Source: Psychrobacter sp. | GTDB taxonomy: Bacteria; Pseudomonadota; Gammaproteobacteria; Pseudomonadales; Moraxellaceae | DNA length: 48,277 nucleotides | Assembly: GCF_018260395.1 (NCBI RefSeq) | Contig: NZ_JAGLBC010000005.1 | Location: forward strand, 1-48,277 | Direction of reading: 5' to 3' | Shown: positions 31,025 to 40,777 of the stretch, in pieces | Position numbering within the stretch: position 1 is the stretch's first letter | Layout: every line of letters begins with the position of its first letter | Made by a program: the position numbers and the translations under genes | Notes under the pieces: generated by a model | Database searches by the model: none | What the model was told of the DNA's origin: nothing | Seen by the model: the letters and a program-made list of their open reading frames with translations, nothing else

Positions 31025-32668
31025 GCCACCACCTTCAGGAGCTACCCAAGTGATGTTTTGTGAAGGGTCTTTAATATCACAAGTCTTACAGTGCACACAG
31101 TTTTGAGCGTTAATAACGAACTTAGCGCCTTCTGCATCTTTAACAATCTCATATACCCCAGCTGGACAATAGCGCTGTGCAGGCTCTGCGTAGATTGGTA
31201 AGTTCACAGTGACTGGTACTGTCGGATCAGTAAGCTTCAAATGACAAGGCTGGTCTTCTGCATGGTTGGTATTAGAGATAAATACTGAAGACAATTTATC
31301 GAAAGTTAACTTACCATCTGGCTTAGGATAGTCTGGCTTATAAGACGTACTGGCTTTATCAAGGCTATCATAATCAGGGGTAGTATCGCGAATAGTTAAT
31401 GGCATTTTACCTTTTAATAAATTATGCTCGATAAAGGTAAATGCGCCACCCATAAACATGCCCATGCGGTGCATTGCAGGTGAGAAGTTACGCACTTCGT
31501 AATTATCTTCATACAACCAAGACTGTTTATACATTGTGGTATAGCTTTCGACTTCATCGTGCTGACGACCGGCTTGCACTGCCTCAAAAATAGCTTCAGC
31601 TGCCAACATACCAGACTTCATTGAAGTATGGGTGCCTTTAATCTTGGCTGGGTTCAAGAATCCAGCATCATCACCTACCAATACACCACCTGGGAAGGTT
31701 AATTTTGGTAACGAATTTAAACCACCTTTGGTTAATGCACGAGCACCATAAGATAAGCGCTTACCGCCTTCTAATACTTGTCTTATAACAGGATGCGTCT
31801 TTAGGCGCTGCATTTCATCAAATGGAGACACATAAGGGTTGTGATACGCTAAGTCAATAACCATACCAAAGCTAACCTGGTTATTTTCATCATGGTATAA
31901 CCACCAGCCACCAGTAGACCCTGTCTCGGTTAATGGCCAACCTAAACCATGCATAACCACACCTGGCTCATGCTTGCTTGGGTCAATGTCCCATAGCTCT
32001 TTAATACCAATACCGTAATGTTGTGGATCGCTGTCTTTATCTAAGCCAAAGCGGCTAATTAAACGCTTACCTAAATGTCCACGGCAACCTTCGGCAAAGA
32101 TTGTGTATTTAGCATTTAATTCATAGCCTGGCTCAAAACCTGATTTATGTGAGCCATCAGACGCCACACCCATATCACCAGTTAGGACACCGCGAACTGA
32201 TCCATCATCGTTATATATAATATCAGAAGCAGGGAAGCCTGGGAACATCATGACTTCAAGCTCTTCAGCTTGCTCAGCCAACCAGCGCACCACATTACCT
32301 AATGAGACTATGTAGTTGCCTTCATTGTGCATTGGGGTAGGTACAAGTGCATTAGGTACATTGGTTGAACGCGTTGCTGAATTTAAATAATAAATTCTAT
32401 CTTCAGTCGCAGGGACATTTAAAGGGGCGCCTTTTTCTTTCCAATCAGGAATAAGCTCATTTAGGGCGCGAGGTTCAATAACTGCACCAGATAAAATATG
32501 AGCCCCAAATTCAGAGCCTTTTTCTACCACACAAACCATAAACTCGTCGTTACCAGCTTCTAGAGCAAGTTGACGCAGACGAATGGCTGCTGAAAGACCA
32601 GAAGGGCCTCCTCCAACAATAACAACATCGAAATCCATTGACTCACGTTCTATTTGTTCATCTTGCAT
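31001..32668 (-). CDS. Electron transfer flavoprotein-ubiquinone oxidoreductase
   Basis: [39 protein letters not shown], C-terminal 4Fe-4S [33 protein letters not shown]. Confidence 0.97.
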   Translation of the reverse strand: [555 protein letters not shown]

Positions 32669-32993
32669 TTGAAACTCCTTATAGCTGGCTTAATCACACC
32701 AACACCATACATTAATGGCAGGTATGAGCACTATTAATTTAATCGCTAGCAAACATTAATTTGAATATCTGTCAATATACCCAATTGTATAATATGCGAC
32801 AACAATTAGACATAAAAAACAGGTCTTTATGTCAGGAGCTGGCGGAAATATAAAAAAAGGGTTGCAGTTAGTTACCCATTATAAAATAAAAGTTGGATAA
32901 AGACGACACGAATTGTGACTCACTCGTGATAAAGTAAGCTTACTTATTGTTTTAACTTAATGTTAGCGAAAATAATTAGAGGAATAAAATAAA

Positions 32994-33599
32994 ATGCAAT
33001 ATTCAGAACATCAACCAACAGTCTCTAACAGTTTAGATTCATTATCAGAATTTATAAAAAAAGAAAGCAGCGATCGCCGTGGTCGTTCAATTCCGCCTTT
33101 AGATAAGTGGAATCCTGAACGTGAAGCTGATATGGATATGGTTATCAAAGCCAATGGTGAGTGGTGGCATGAGGGCAGCAAGGTGACTCGTCAATCCTTG
33201 GTAGATCTCTTTTCAACCGTGCTTTGGCGAGAGGGGACTGATAATGAACCACAGTATTTTTTAAAAACGCCGGTTGAAAAATTACGCATTCGTGTTGAAG
33301 ATGTGCCTTTTTTAATGACTGAAGTAAATATTATTAAGAACCAAGGTGCGCAGCAAATTGAATTTATTAGCAGTACTGGTGATGTGGTGTATTTAGATGA
33401 TGAGCATCCGCTTGAGATGCGAGATTATCAAGGTGAGCAGCGACCTTATATAGAAGTACGCTTCGGCATGTTGGGTCTTATCTCTCGTAATGTTTTAATG
33501 CATCTCATAAAACTTGGCGACTTGACCGAAGATGGGGATAATACGACTTTGACACTACATAGTGGCGGTAAAGCTTATTCAGTTACTGTTGCAAACTAG
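32994..33599 (+). CDS. DUF1285 domain-containing protein
   Basis: IPPLDKWNPEREADMDMVIKANGEWWHEGSKVTRQSLVDLFSTVLWRE...YFLKTPVEKLRIRVEDVPF. Confidence 0.88.
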   Translation: MQYSEHQPTVSNSLDSLSEFIKKESSDRRGRSIPPLDKWNPEREADMDMVIKANGEWWHEGSKVTRQSLVDLFSTVLWREGTDNEPQYFLKTPVEKLRIRVEDVPFLMTEVNIIKNQGAQQIEFISSTGDVVYLDDEHPLEMRDYQGEQRPYIEVRFGMLGLISRNVLMHLIKLGDLTEDGDNTTLTLHSGGKAYSVTVAN

Positions 33600-33735
33600 T
33601 CTTTAATTAATTATCCTGAATAAAACAAGTTAACCTCAATCAACCCAATGATTACCAATTAAACTAGCATTAAGCTAGCGTAGTTGTCTGATTGGGCTGG
33701 TTATGATGTTCTACAAAGGTAGCAATATATAGGTC

Positions 33736-34818
33736 ATGACAACCGCTGTGAACACACAATCTATTAATTTTAGCTCTTCTGACCCTGCTCCCATTGGTAT
33801 TTTTGACTCTGGTGTAGGTGGCTTGTCGGTCTACTTACACCTTAAACAGCAGATGCCAAATGAAAGTTATCTTTATTATGCCGATACTCTAAATGTCCCT
33901 TATGGGTCTAGATCAAGTACAGAAATAAAAGATTTAACTTTATTGGCAGTGGATTGGTTAGTTGCTTCAGGTTGTAAGTTGGTTGTTATAGCTTGCAACA
34001 GTGCTTCAGCTTATGGTCTACAATTGGCTCGTCAAAAGTACCCCAATGTTCCGATAGTGGGTTTAGTGCCTGCCTTAAAGCCAGCAGTCTTAAGCAGTAA
34101 TAGTAAAAGCGTGGCGGTTTTAGCCACTAAAGCTACTTTAGATGGCGAGTTATTAAACACAGTTATCAAAGATTATGCCTATCCTGCTCAAGTTAATGTA
34201 GTCAAATGGTTTAATCCCAATCTTGTGCCTTGGGTAGAAGCGGGTATGCCACTAGACTGTGAAACACCCAAGCAGTTAAAGGCACAGTTAAAGCATTTTT
34301 ATGAGCAAAAAGTTGATCATTTAGTTCTAGGCTGTACTCATTACCCTTTCTTTAGAGACTTTGTGCTAGCTGAGGTAGCCAATGAGAACTTAGACATTAA
34401 AGTACTCGACTCAGGAGCTGCAATTGCCGCTAGAGTTAAAGCTTTATTAACGCAGTCAAAGTCTTTGGTATCCTCGAAGCTTACCAATGGTTCCAAAAAT
34501 GACTTATATGTTGGATATACTTCTGCTTATAACCCTACTTATTCTTTCAATCCTAATCATTCCAAAAGCTCTGCACTTATTCAGAGCATCGCCTTGGATA
34601 CTATTGAGAATAAAACTCCAAGCTTAAACCCATATCAAGATCTACTCCAAATACAAAATGAAACTCAAGACATAGATCATACTATTAAAGCCTGTAAAAA
34701 TGATGAAAATTTAACTCCCCTACACGCTGGGTTGTCTTTTTTTGTCTCTGACCCGAAAGCGAACTTAGCAGAGGTATCGCGAATGGTACAACGCCTAATT
34801 TTTCGTAAATCTCTTTAA
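33736..34818 (+). CDS. murI: Glutamate racemase with an extended C-terminal insertion
   Basis: PIGIFDSGVGGLSVYLHLKQQMP, VIACNSASAYGL, DHLVLGCTHYPFF; 360 aa versus ~265 typical. Confidence 0.93.
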   Translation: MTTAVNTQSINFSSSDPAPIGIFDSGVGGLSVYLHLKQQMPNESYLYYADTLNVPYGSRSSTEIKDLTLLAVDWLVASGCKLVVIACNSASAYGLQLARQKYPNVPIVGLVPALKPAVLSSNSKSVAVLATKATLDGELLNTVIKDYAYPAQVNVVKWFNPNLVPWVEAGMPLDCETPKQLKAQLKHFYEQKVDHLVLGCTHYPFFRDFVLAEVANENLDIKVLDSGAAIAARVKALLTQSKSLVSSKLTNGSKNDLYVGYTSAYNPTYSFNPNHSKSSALIQSIALDTIENKTPSLNPYQDLLQIQNETQDIDHTIKACKNDENLTPLHAGLSFFVSDPKANLAEVSRMVQRLIFRKSL

Positions 34819-34863
34819 ACCACTTATAACACTCTAGGTATTGTTCCAGCTTTGACTATTTCA

Positions 34864-34907
34864 AACTAAGCCTTATTCAAATTCGAACTAAGCATTATTC
34901 AAACTTT
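34864..34907. repeat. 22-bp tandem repeat x2 downstream of murI
   Basis: AACTAAGCCTTATTCAAATTCG / AACTAAGCATTATTCAAACTTT. Confidence 0.65.
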
Positions 34908-35105
34908 GTGGATTATGTTACCAAAAGCATGCCTTGTTAATATAATAGATACGAGTTTTGTTTGTTTAACTCAGAAGCTTACAGTAGAATTTAGGTCTGC
35001 AATAATCAATTGTTGAACAAAAACTAACTCTTAAATATAGAATTAAATGTTAAGTTAGTAGCTATAAATATAAATTTATGACCAGAGTGGTCTGAGGAAA
35101 ATGAT

Positions 35106-35402
35106 ATGTCTAATCCAAATAATGATAAATTAAAAGAAGAAATCAACCACTTAGAAGACTCTATGCACGATGCCGAAAAGCCTCATACTTTGGAGGAGCA
35201 AGTGGCAGACATGAAGCGTCGTGGCATCGATCCTAGTAAATCATATAAAGAATGGGATGATCAAAAAGAAGACGATTGGGGTAATGAGACTTGGAAAGAA
35301 AATGGTAAGTGGGAGCATAAAACTCCTGAAGACTTAGATCCAAAAGCTAAAGAAGAGTGGGACGGCGAGAATGGTAAGCCAAATCCACCTCCTATTGTTT
35401 AA
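35106..35402 (+). CDS. Small charged, Trp-rich hydrophilic hypothetical protein
   Basis: 98 aa; KEWDDQKEDDWGNETWKENGKWEHKTPEDLDPKAKEEWDGENG; preceded by TGAGGAAAATGATATG RBS-like context. Confidence 0.75.
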   Translation: MSNPNNDKLKEEINHLEDSMHDAEKPHTLEEQVADMKRRGIDPSKSYKEWDDQKEDDWGNETWKENGKWEHKTPEDLDPKAKEEWDGENGKPNPPPIV

Positions 35403-35480
35403 CATCATTTATCATAACCATTAAATCATTATCTGTTAAAAAATTTTCTAATTATAGTCTCAAAATAACAGTCTCAAACA

Positions 35481-35515
35481 AAAGCCACCCAATTAGATGA
35501 TTGAGTGGCTTTTTT
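35481..35515. terminator. Intrinsic terminator between convergent genes
   Basis: AAAGCCACcCAAT-TAGATG-ATTGaGTGGCTTTTTT. Confidence 0.88.
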
Positions 35516-35543
35516 GATTTTAAGGAATGTACAGAGCTGTGAG

Positions 35544-36953
35544 CTATTTACCTGTATCAGTACGAATAATACGAAGGCTACCATCTTTTAAAATTACTTT
35601 GCCCGCGCCATCTTGTTGTTTAATAAGACGGCCAATACTGTCGGTATTAGTAGTGGACGCAACACCTTGCTGAATTCTAGTTTGGTTGTATTGCGGATAA
35701 CTAGACTGTGAAGAAGCTCCTTGATTGCTATTAATTAAGCGATAAAACTTCTGACCTGCACGGCCATCGGCTGGGAACATACCTTTACTGGTTTGGTATT
35801 GTTGAATGGCCTTTCGGGTATTGTCACCAATGATACCGTCTACTTCACCAATATCATAACCGGCGTTGATTAGACCTTGCTGAATGTCTTTGGCTTGTTG
35901 ACGGCTTATGCCTGGATCATCAGTCGGCCAAGCAGTGATAAAGTCAGTATTAGAGCTGTTCTCTTTTTCGATCAAATCTGATAGATGCGCAATGGCCAAA
36001 GCATAGTTCTCTGACGCATTATAAGAGTAGAAAGTATCGAAGTTTTTACCCACTAGGAATGCAGGACCTTTTAAACCTGCTGGTAATAATAGACCTGCAC
36101 TGCTTAAATCATACGGAATAGGACGACCGTCAGCTAGAGTAAAGCCCTTATCACGCCAATAGCTCATTGGTTTTTTGTCTGTACGGCTATTTGAACCCCA
36201 ATATCCTGATGGAATCTTTACTTCATAACCCCATGGCTCACCACTGCGATATCCACGTTTGGCTAAGAAATTGGCGGTTGAGGCTAGGGCATCAGGTTTA
36301 CTGTTTACCAAGTCACGGCGACCATCACCATCGAAGTCAACCGCTAAGTCTAAGAATGTACCGGGCATAAATTGAGTTTGACCAAAGGCGCCCGCCCAAG
36401 AGCCTTTCATGTCACTGGCAGCAATATCACCGTTTTGCACAATTTTTAGGGCATTGGCATATTCACCACGAAAATAAGATTGACGGCGGTCAAAGCAAGA
36501 CAAGGTTGCCAGCGACTGAAATAAGTCTTTTTTACCTAGCGTCTGACCGAAGTTCGACTCTACACCCCAGACTCCTAAAACGTGCTCGGCTTTTACCCCA
36601 TAACGGGATTCAATGCGGCGTAGGGTATCTGCCATTTCATGTTTGGCACGGATACCATCTTCAACACGCTCTTTATCAACTAGTGATGATAAGTAATCCC
36701 ACACATCTTTTTGGAATTCTGGTTGATAGTTTAATGAGGAGATAACACTCGAATCAGGCTCGCTAGGACGATATTGCTCAAAAGTAGAGCTGTTTACACC
36801 GCGAAAGGTACTAGAGTTCTTTAGGCCATCTAGGCATTGTTGAAACTGAGAGTTAGATAAGTAAGGGGCTTCTGCAGCAGCTTGAGCACTGGTAGCTGCC
36901 AAAGATAGGCCAATAACACTGGTTAAAGCAGCCACTATACGAGTATGCAGCAT
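35544..36953 (-). CDS. Lytic murein transglycosylase (MltB-like, SLT_2 plus C-terminal peptidoglycan-binding domain)
   Basis: HVLGVWGVESNFGQTLGKKDLFQSLATLSCFDRR, GSWAGAFGQTQFMPGTFL, IDQGLINAGYDIGEVDGIIGDNTRKAIQQYQ-type PG-binding segment. Confidence 0.93.
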   Translation of the reverse strand: MLHTRIVAALTSVIGLSLAATSAQAAAEAPYLSNSQFQQCLDGLKNSSTFRGVNSSTFEQYRPSEPDSSVISSLNYQPEFQKDVWDYLSSLVDKERVEDGIRAKHEMADTLRRIESRYGVKAEHVLGVWGVESNFGQTLGKKDLFQSLATLSCFDRRQSYFRGEYANALKIVQNGDIAASDMKGSWAGAFGQTQFMPGTFLDLAVDFDGDGRRDLVNSKPDALASTANFLAKRGYRSGEPWGYEVKIPSGYWGSNSRTDKKPMSYWRDKGFTLADGRPIPYDLSSAGLLLPAGLKGPAFLVGKNFDTFYSYNASENYALAIAHLSDLIEKENSSNTDFITAWPTDDPGISRQQAKDIQQGLINAGYDIGEVDGIIGDNTRKAIQQYQTSKGMFPADGRAGQKFYRLINSNQGASSQSSYPQYNQTRIQQGVASTTNTDSIGRLIKQQDGAGKVILKDGSLRIIRTDTGK

Positions 36954-37182
36954 AAGATTAATCCTTAATATGATAAATTTTTATAGTGTTAGAAGTGAAA
37001 GAGGATATAAGCTATATATTCAAAAATATAAATCAAGATGCCTTTTTTACAAAGCTATCAAAAAATCGCTAACTTTAAATGTTATGTCAGGGTAACCAAA
37101 ATAAAGAATAAATAAAAGGTATGAATAGATTTGGTTACCATATCAAGACGTCAAAAAAGGGATTGGTTAAGATAATTCTAAT

Positions 37183-38133
37183 TTAAAAAGGAAGAACACA
37201 CATTGTTAACCTAAGCTCGTGACTCTCACCCGCCTCCAAAGTAACACTGTCCAAATGCGCATTAGCCGTCTCAATACAAAGCATACGCTGATAGTCATCA
37301 GCAGCAAATTGTGAGACCTGTTTTGCTTTCTCAATCCAAGGGTTCCAAACCACAGTGCTGTTACTACCCTTGGCTTGTAAATGGTAAGTTTGCGCTGGCG
37401 TGTTTAAAGTAATATTTGGAGCGCCATGATAAATACGATCAACACCCTCACTAAAGGTTACATTGCCTTGTTGGGTCTTGGTTTCCCATTTATCTAAAGT
37501 ATCAGTATAAGGCACTTTACTAAGACCATAGATATAACTTTGCGTAATGTCTATTGCGGGTAAGTAGGTGTGTAGTGCTTGAGAGAAGTTTATGGTTTGC
37601 TTGCTGTGATTGGTCGTAATCAAACTAATATGAAAATGATCGGCATTAAATAGGAATTTTACTTGTAAACTTAGCTTAGGATGAAAATCCTTTAATTCTG
37701 GCAACTGTAAAGTTAAGCTAGCATAGTGTTGTAGCTGATGATCCACGTGAAGCGGGTTAAACATAACCATATTAAAATTCTGCGTACGGGCGAAACCATG
37801 TTGCTTTAGATCAAGTTTACAGTCTTTAAAACTTTCTTGAACCGCTTCTGGATTGGCGCTAAATTGCCCAAAGACCGGCCAGCAGATAGGAATACCACCG
37901 CGTACGGATTCCCCAGTTTTATACTCAGCTTTTTCGCTAACCCAAAGCCAGTTATTATGATCATCGTTCATACGTGTAGAGAAATGTATCAGCTGGGCGC
38001 CTTGCAATAATACAGTAGCACGATAATCAGCTGAAGTAATGGTGACGGCATCGAGTTCATCAATTTTGCTATAAGCTATAGTCGGTAACAAGTTGGTTCC
38101 TTTGTATTGAATACTTAGGTTATGGTTGTTCAT
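37183..38133 (-). CDS. D-hexose-6-phosphate mutarotase (aldose 1-epimerase-like, YeaD family)
   Basis: LLQGAQLIHFSTR, ESVRGGIPICWPVFGQF, VVWNPWIEKAKQVSQFAADDYQRMLCIETANA. Confidence 0.93.
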   Translation of the reverse strand: MNNHNLSIQYKGTNLLPTIAYSKIDELDAVTITSADYRATVLLQGAQLIHFSTRMNDDHNNWLWVSEKAEYKTGESVRGGIPICWPVFGQFSANPEAVQESFKDCKLDLKQHGFARTQNFNMVMFNPLHVDHQLQHYASLTLQLPELKDFHPKLSLQVKFLFNADHFHISLITTNHSKQTINFSQALHTYLPAIDITQSYIYGLSKVPYTDTLDKWETKTQQGNVTFSEGVDRIYHGAPNITLNTPAQTYHLQAKGSNSTVVWNPWIEKAKQVSQFAADDYQRMLCIETANAHLDSVTLEAGESHELRLTMCVLPF

Positions 38134-38178
38134 TTAATTATAAATAAGTTTATGGGCTTTTTATATTACACCATACCG

Positions 38179-38895
38179 CTATAAATGCTTTAAAACCCAA
38201 GCGATATTTAAAAAAGGTCTACCTTTTGTAGACAGGGATGGTGCTTGCTGTTCTTCCACTATGTCGATGATATAGCTATCTGCATAATACGAATGTATCT
38301 TGGCCTTGGTAATAAAAAAGGGCGGACCAGATATTTTATCGTATTTATCTTCAAATTCATCATCCAAACCAAAGGTTAACAATAACTGGTCAGCATATCT
38401 AGTTAATGCCATTAAATGCTGGGTATAACGTACTCGTAGCGAATGGTTGCCTAAAGCGTCATCACCGTCATCAGGCAAAGCAACTAGCGCCGCACGATCA
38501 TAGATAGCAGCAATCTGCCCAATATCCTCAGCGGTTAGCTCAAAGATATCACCGACCCAAATGATAATGGTTTGAGATTTATGATTATCACCATAGCTTC
38601 CCTTGTAGAACTTAAGTTTGGGATTAGTAGAGTGGGAATGAATGGTAGGCGTTATTTGATTCTCAGCAAAAAATTCAACCACCGCTTGCTCAACAAGTTC
38701 AACGCCCACAACATCATAACCTTGCTCTGCTAGCCAAACCATATCAATACTTTTGCCGCACAATGGCACACAAACGGTACTGCCAGCAGGGGCATTAAGC
38801 TTGGTGAAGTGCGATTTGAGTAGTGAATTTGGCTCCGATTGATTGAACCCTATTTGTTTGCTTTGCCATTTATCTTGCCAGAAGTTGGGATTCAT
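38179..38895 (-). CDS. tpm: Thiopurine S-methyltransferase family protein
   Basis: FWQDKWQSKQIGFNQSEPNSLLKSHF, VCVPLCGKSIDMVWLAEQGYDVVGVELVEQAVVEFF. Confidence 0.93.
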   Translation of the reverse strand: MNPNFWQDKWQSKQIGFNQSEPNSLLKSHFTKLNAPAGSTVCVPLCGKSIDMVWLAEQGYDVVGVELVEQAVVEFFAENQITPTIHSHSTNPKLKFYKGSYGDNHKSQTIIIWVGDIFELTAEDIGQIAAIYDRAALVALPDDGDDALGNHSLRVRYTQHLMALTRYADQLLLTFGLDDEFEDKYDKISGPPFFITKAKIHSYYADSYIIDIVEEQQAPSLSTKGRPFLNIAWVLKHL

Positions 38896-38947
38896 GTGGT
38901 GATTCTGCCATTATTGTGATGATTTAATAGATTGCTTAGCTCTTGCT

Positions 38948-39003
38948 AGTGAACAACATATTTAGTAGTGAATAACCAATTTAGTAGTGAATAAACAATT
39001 TGG
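38948..39003. repeat. 19-bp tandem repeat x3 upstream of tpm
   Basis: AGTGAACAACATATTTAGT / AGTGAATAACCAATTTAGT / AGTGAATAAACAATTTGG. Confidence 0.85.
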
Positions 39004-39019
39004 ATATTAGTATAAAACA

Positions 39020-39043
39020 ATGGCTACCTTATCGGGTAGCCAT
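39020..39043. terminator. Hairpin between msrA and tpm
   Basis: ATGGCTACC-TTATCG-GGTAGCCAT perfect 9-bp stem; on the minus strand followed by TGTTTTA. Confidence 0.6.
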
Positions 39044-39080
39044 TATCTAGTGTTAAATAATTTTTAACTTAATAGTTTAT

Positions 39081-39150
39081 ATTTAGTCATTAGCATTCAG
39101 TCATTAGTATTTTGTCATGAATATCTAGTCGTAAATAGTTAGTCATTACT
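39081..39150. repeat. 14-bp tandem repeat x5 downstream of msrA
   Basis: ATTTAGTCATTAGC / ATTCAGTCATTAGT / ATTTTGTCATGAAT / ATCTAGTCGTAAAT / AGTTAGTCATTACT. Confidence 0.85.
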
Positions 39151-39182
39151 ATTAAACCTAAGCCAATGCAAAAAAACATAGT

Positions 39183-39713
39183 TTAGCTTTGAAGATATTG
39201 CTTAAACTCTTTACGTAATTTACTAAGTTTTGGTGGGATAACGGCTTGGCAATACCCCTGCGTTGGGTTCTTATTGAAGTAATCTTGATGGTAGTCTTCT
39301 GCCACATGGAACTCGTGTACAGGATGTACTTCAGTGACAATATTTAGACCCATTTCATCTCGCAGCTTACCAATAACTCGATCTATAGTCGGTTTTTGTT
39401 TTTCTTCATCGGTATAAAAAACCACAGATCGGTATTGACTGCCGACATCATTGCCTTGACGGTCACGAGTGGTAGGATCATGAGTGGCAAAGAAAATATC
39501 TAAGATAACCTCTAAAGGCACCACCGACTCATCGAAGTCTACTCGCACCACCTCTACATGACCAGTTGTACCCGAGCAGACATCTTTATAATTCGCCAAG
39601 TTGGCATCTTCTCCGCCCATATAGCCCGAAGTGACTTTTTGCACACCTTTAACCGACTGGAAAACAGACTCAGTACACCAAAAACAACCGCCACCTAAAA
39701 TAATCGTTTGCAT
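39183..39713 (-). CDS. msrA: Peptide-methionine (S)-S-oxide reductase
   Basis: ILGGGCFWCTESVFQSVKGV, GTTGHVEVVRVDFD, YHQDYFNKNP. Confidence 0.97.
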   Translation of the reverse strand: MQTIILGGGCFWCTESVFQSVKGVQKVTSGYMGGEDANLANYKDVCSGTTGHVEVVRVDFDESVVPLEVILDIFFATHDPTTRDRQGNDVGSQYRSVVFYTDEEKQKPTIDRVIGKLRDEMGLNIVTEVHPVHEFHVAEDYHQDYFNKNPTQGYCQAVIPPKLSKLRKEFKQYLQS

Positions 39714-39830
39714 AATTTATCCTTATTATGAATTAGCTTGGTCTTAATTCTACCAAAATACAAACAGACGATAAGTTAAAAACAGTAATGATATAATACA
39801 GCGTGTTCAAAATTGAATAAGAGACTCGAT

Positions 39831-40661
39831 ATGTCTAATACAGTAAATGACGACGTTAAGCGCCATGCCATTGATAGCGAAAATATGGCTAAAGATAATG
39901 TGGTTTATGATAACGTATTTACGACGCCCTTAGACAAGGCAGCTCGCTTTTCATTTGATGAGCAAGTGGTAGCTTGCTTTCCCGATATGATTCGTCGTAG
40001 CGTCCCAGGTTATGGTCAGATGTTAGCAATGCTTTCCATATTTGCCAAGCGTCACTGTAAGTTTGGCCAAGTAAATGATGATGGACAACGGGTTAGCCGA
40101 GTATATGATTTAGGCACCTCATTGGGCGGTGCGACTATGGCACTACTGAATGAGACAGGAGGGTTTGCGCCTGACGAGCTACAAATAAAAGCGGTAGATA
40201 TCTCGCCTGCGATGACCCAAAAAGCTGAAGATCTACTCAAAGAGAATTACCCAGATCATGATATCGAAGTCATTACTGCTGACATTCGCGGATTTAAGAT
40301 TGAGCCTTGCGATATGGTGATATTAAATCTTACTTTGCAGTTCTTGCCGCCTGCCGATCGCATTCAAGTATTACAGAACATTTATAACGCGCTAAGTGAT
40401 GGTGGTATTTTGATATTGACCGAAAAAAATCACACTGGTGATGAGCAAGATGATGCTTGGCTGATTGAGCGCTATTATGATTTCAAACGTGCCAATGGTT
40501 ATAGCGAGCTTGAGATTAGTGGTAAGCGCAATGCTTTAGAAAATGTGCTCATTACTGATACCTTAGAGTTGCATCATCAACGCTTAAAACAAGTGGGTTT
40601 TAGTCGCAGTTTGACTTGGTTCCAGTTTTTAAACTTTGCGTCTGTTGTGGCTTTTAAGTAG
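39831..40661 (+). CDS. cmoA: Carboxy-S-adenosyl-L-methionine synthase
   Basis: [59 protein letters not shown]. Confidence 0.95.
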   Translation: MSNTVNDDVKRHAIDSENMAKDNVVYDNVFTTPLDKAARFSFDEQVVACFPDMIRRSVPGYGQMLAMLSIFAKRHCKFGQVNDDGQRVSRVYDLGTSLGGATMALLNETGGFAPDELQIKAVDISPAMTQKAEDLLKENYPDHDIEVITADIRGFKIEPCDMVILNLTLQFLPPADRIQVLQNIYNALSDGGILILTEKNHTGDEQDDAWLIERYYDFKRANGYSELEISGKRNALENVLITDTLELHHQRLKQVGFSRSLTWFQFLNFASVVAFK

Positions 40662-40777
40662 TAGTTTATTTTTAATAATGTAGTAGCTTAGTTGAGTAAT
40701 AAAGTTTTAAGCAGCACATGATTTGAGGCAGATAGAAACACTCTATCTTTTACTTACAATCTCAATAGGACTATCGT

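Noticed and set aside
30881-31063. 60-aa plus-strand ORF with hexapeptide-like repeats (TWIVLPIGIVLHVWIVLHIWIV)
   Set aside because: Its repeats are just the translated 18-bp array over the ETF-QO stop; it also starts inside the bidirectional terminator. Treated as an artefact.
39081-39150. CRISPR array possibility for the 14-bp x5 repeat
   Set aside because: Units are directly abutting with no spacers, too short, degenerate, and no cas genes in the window.
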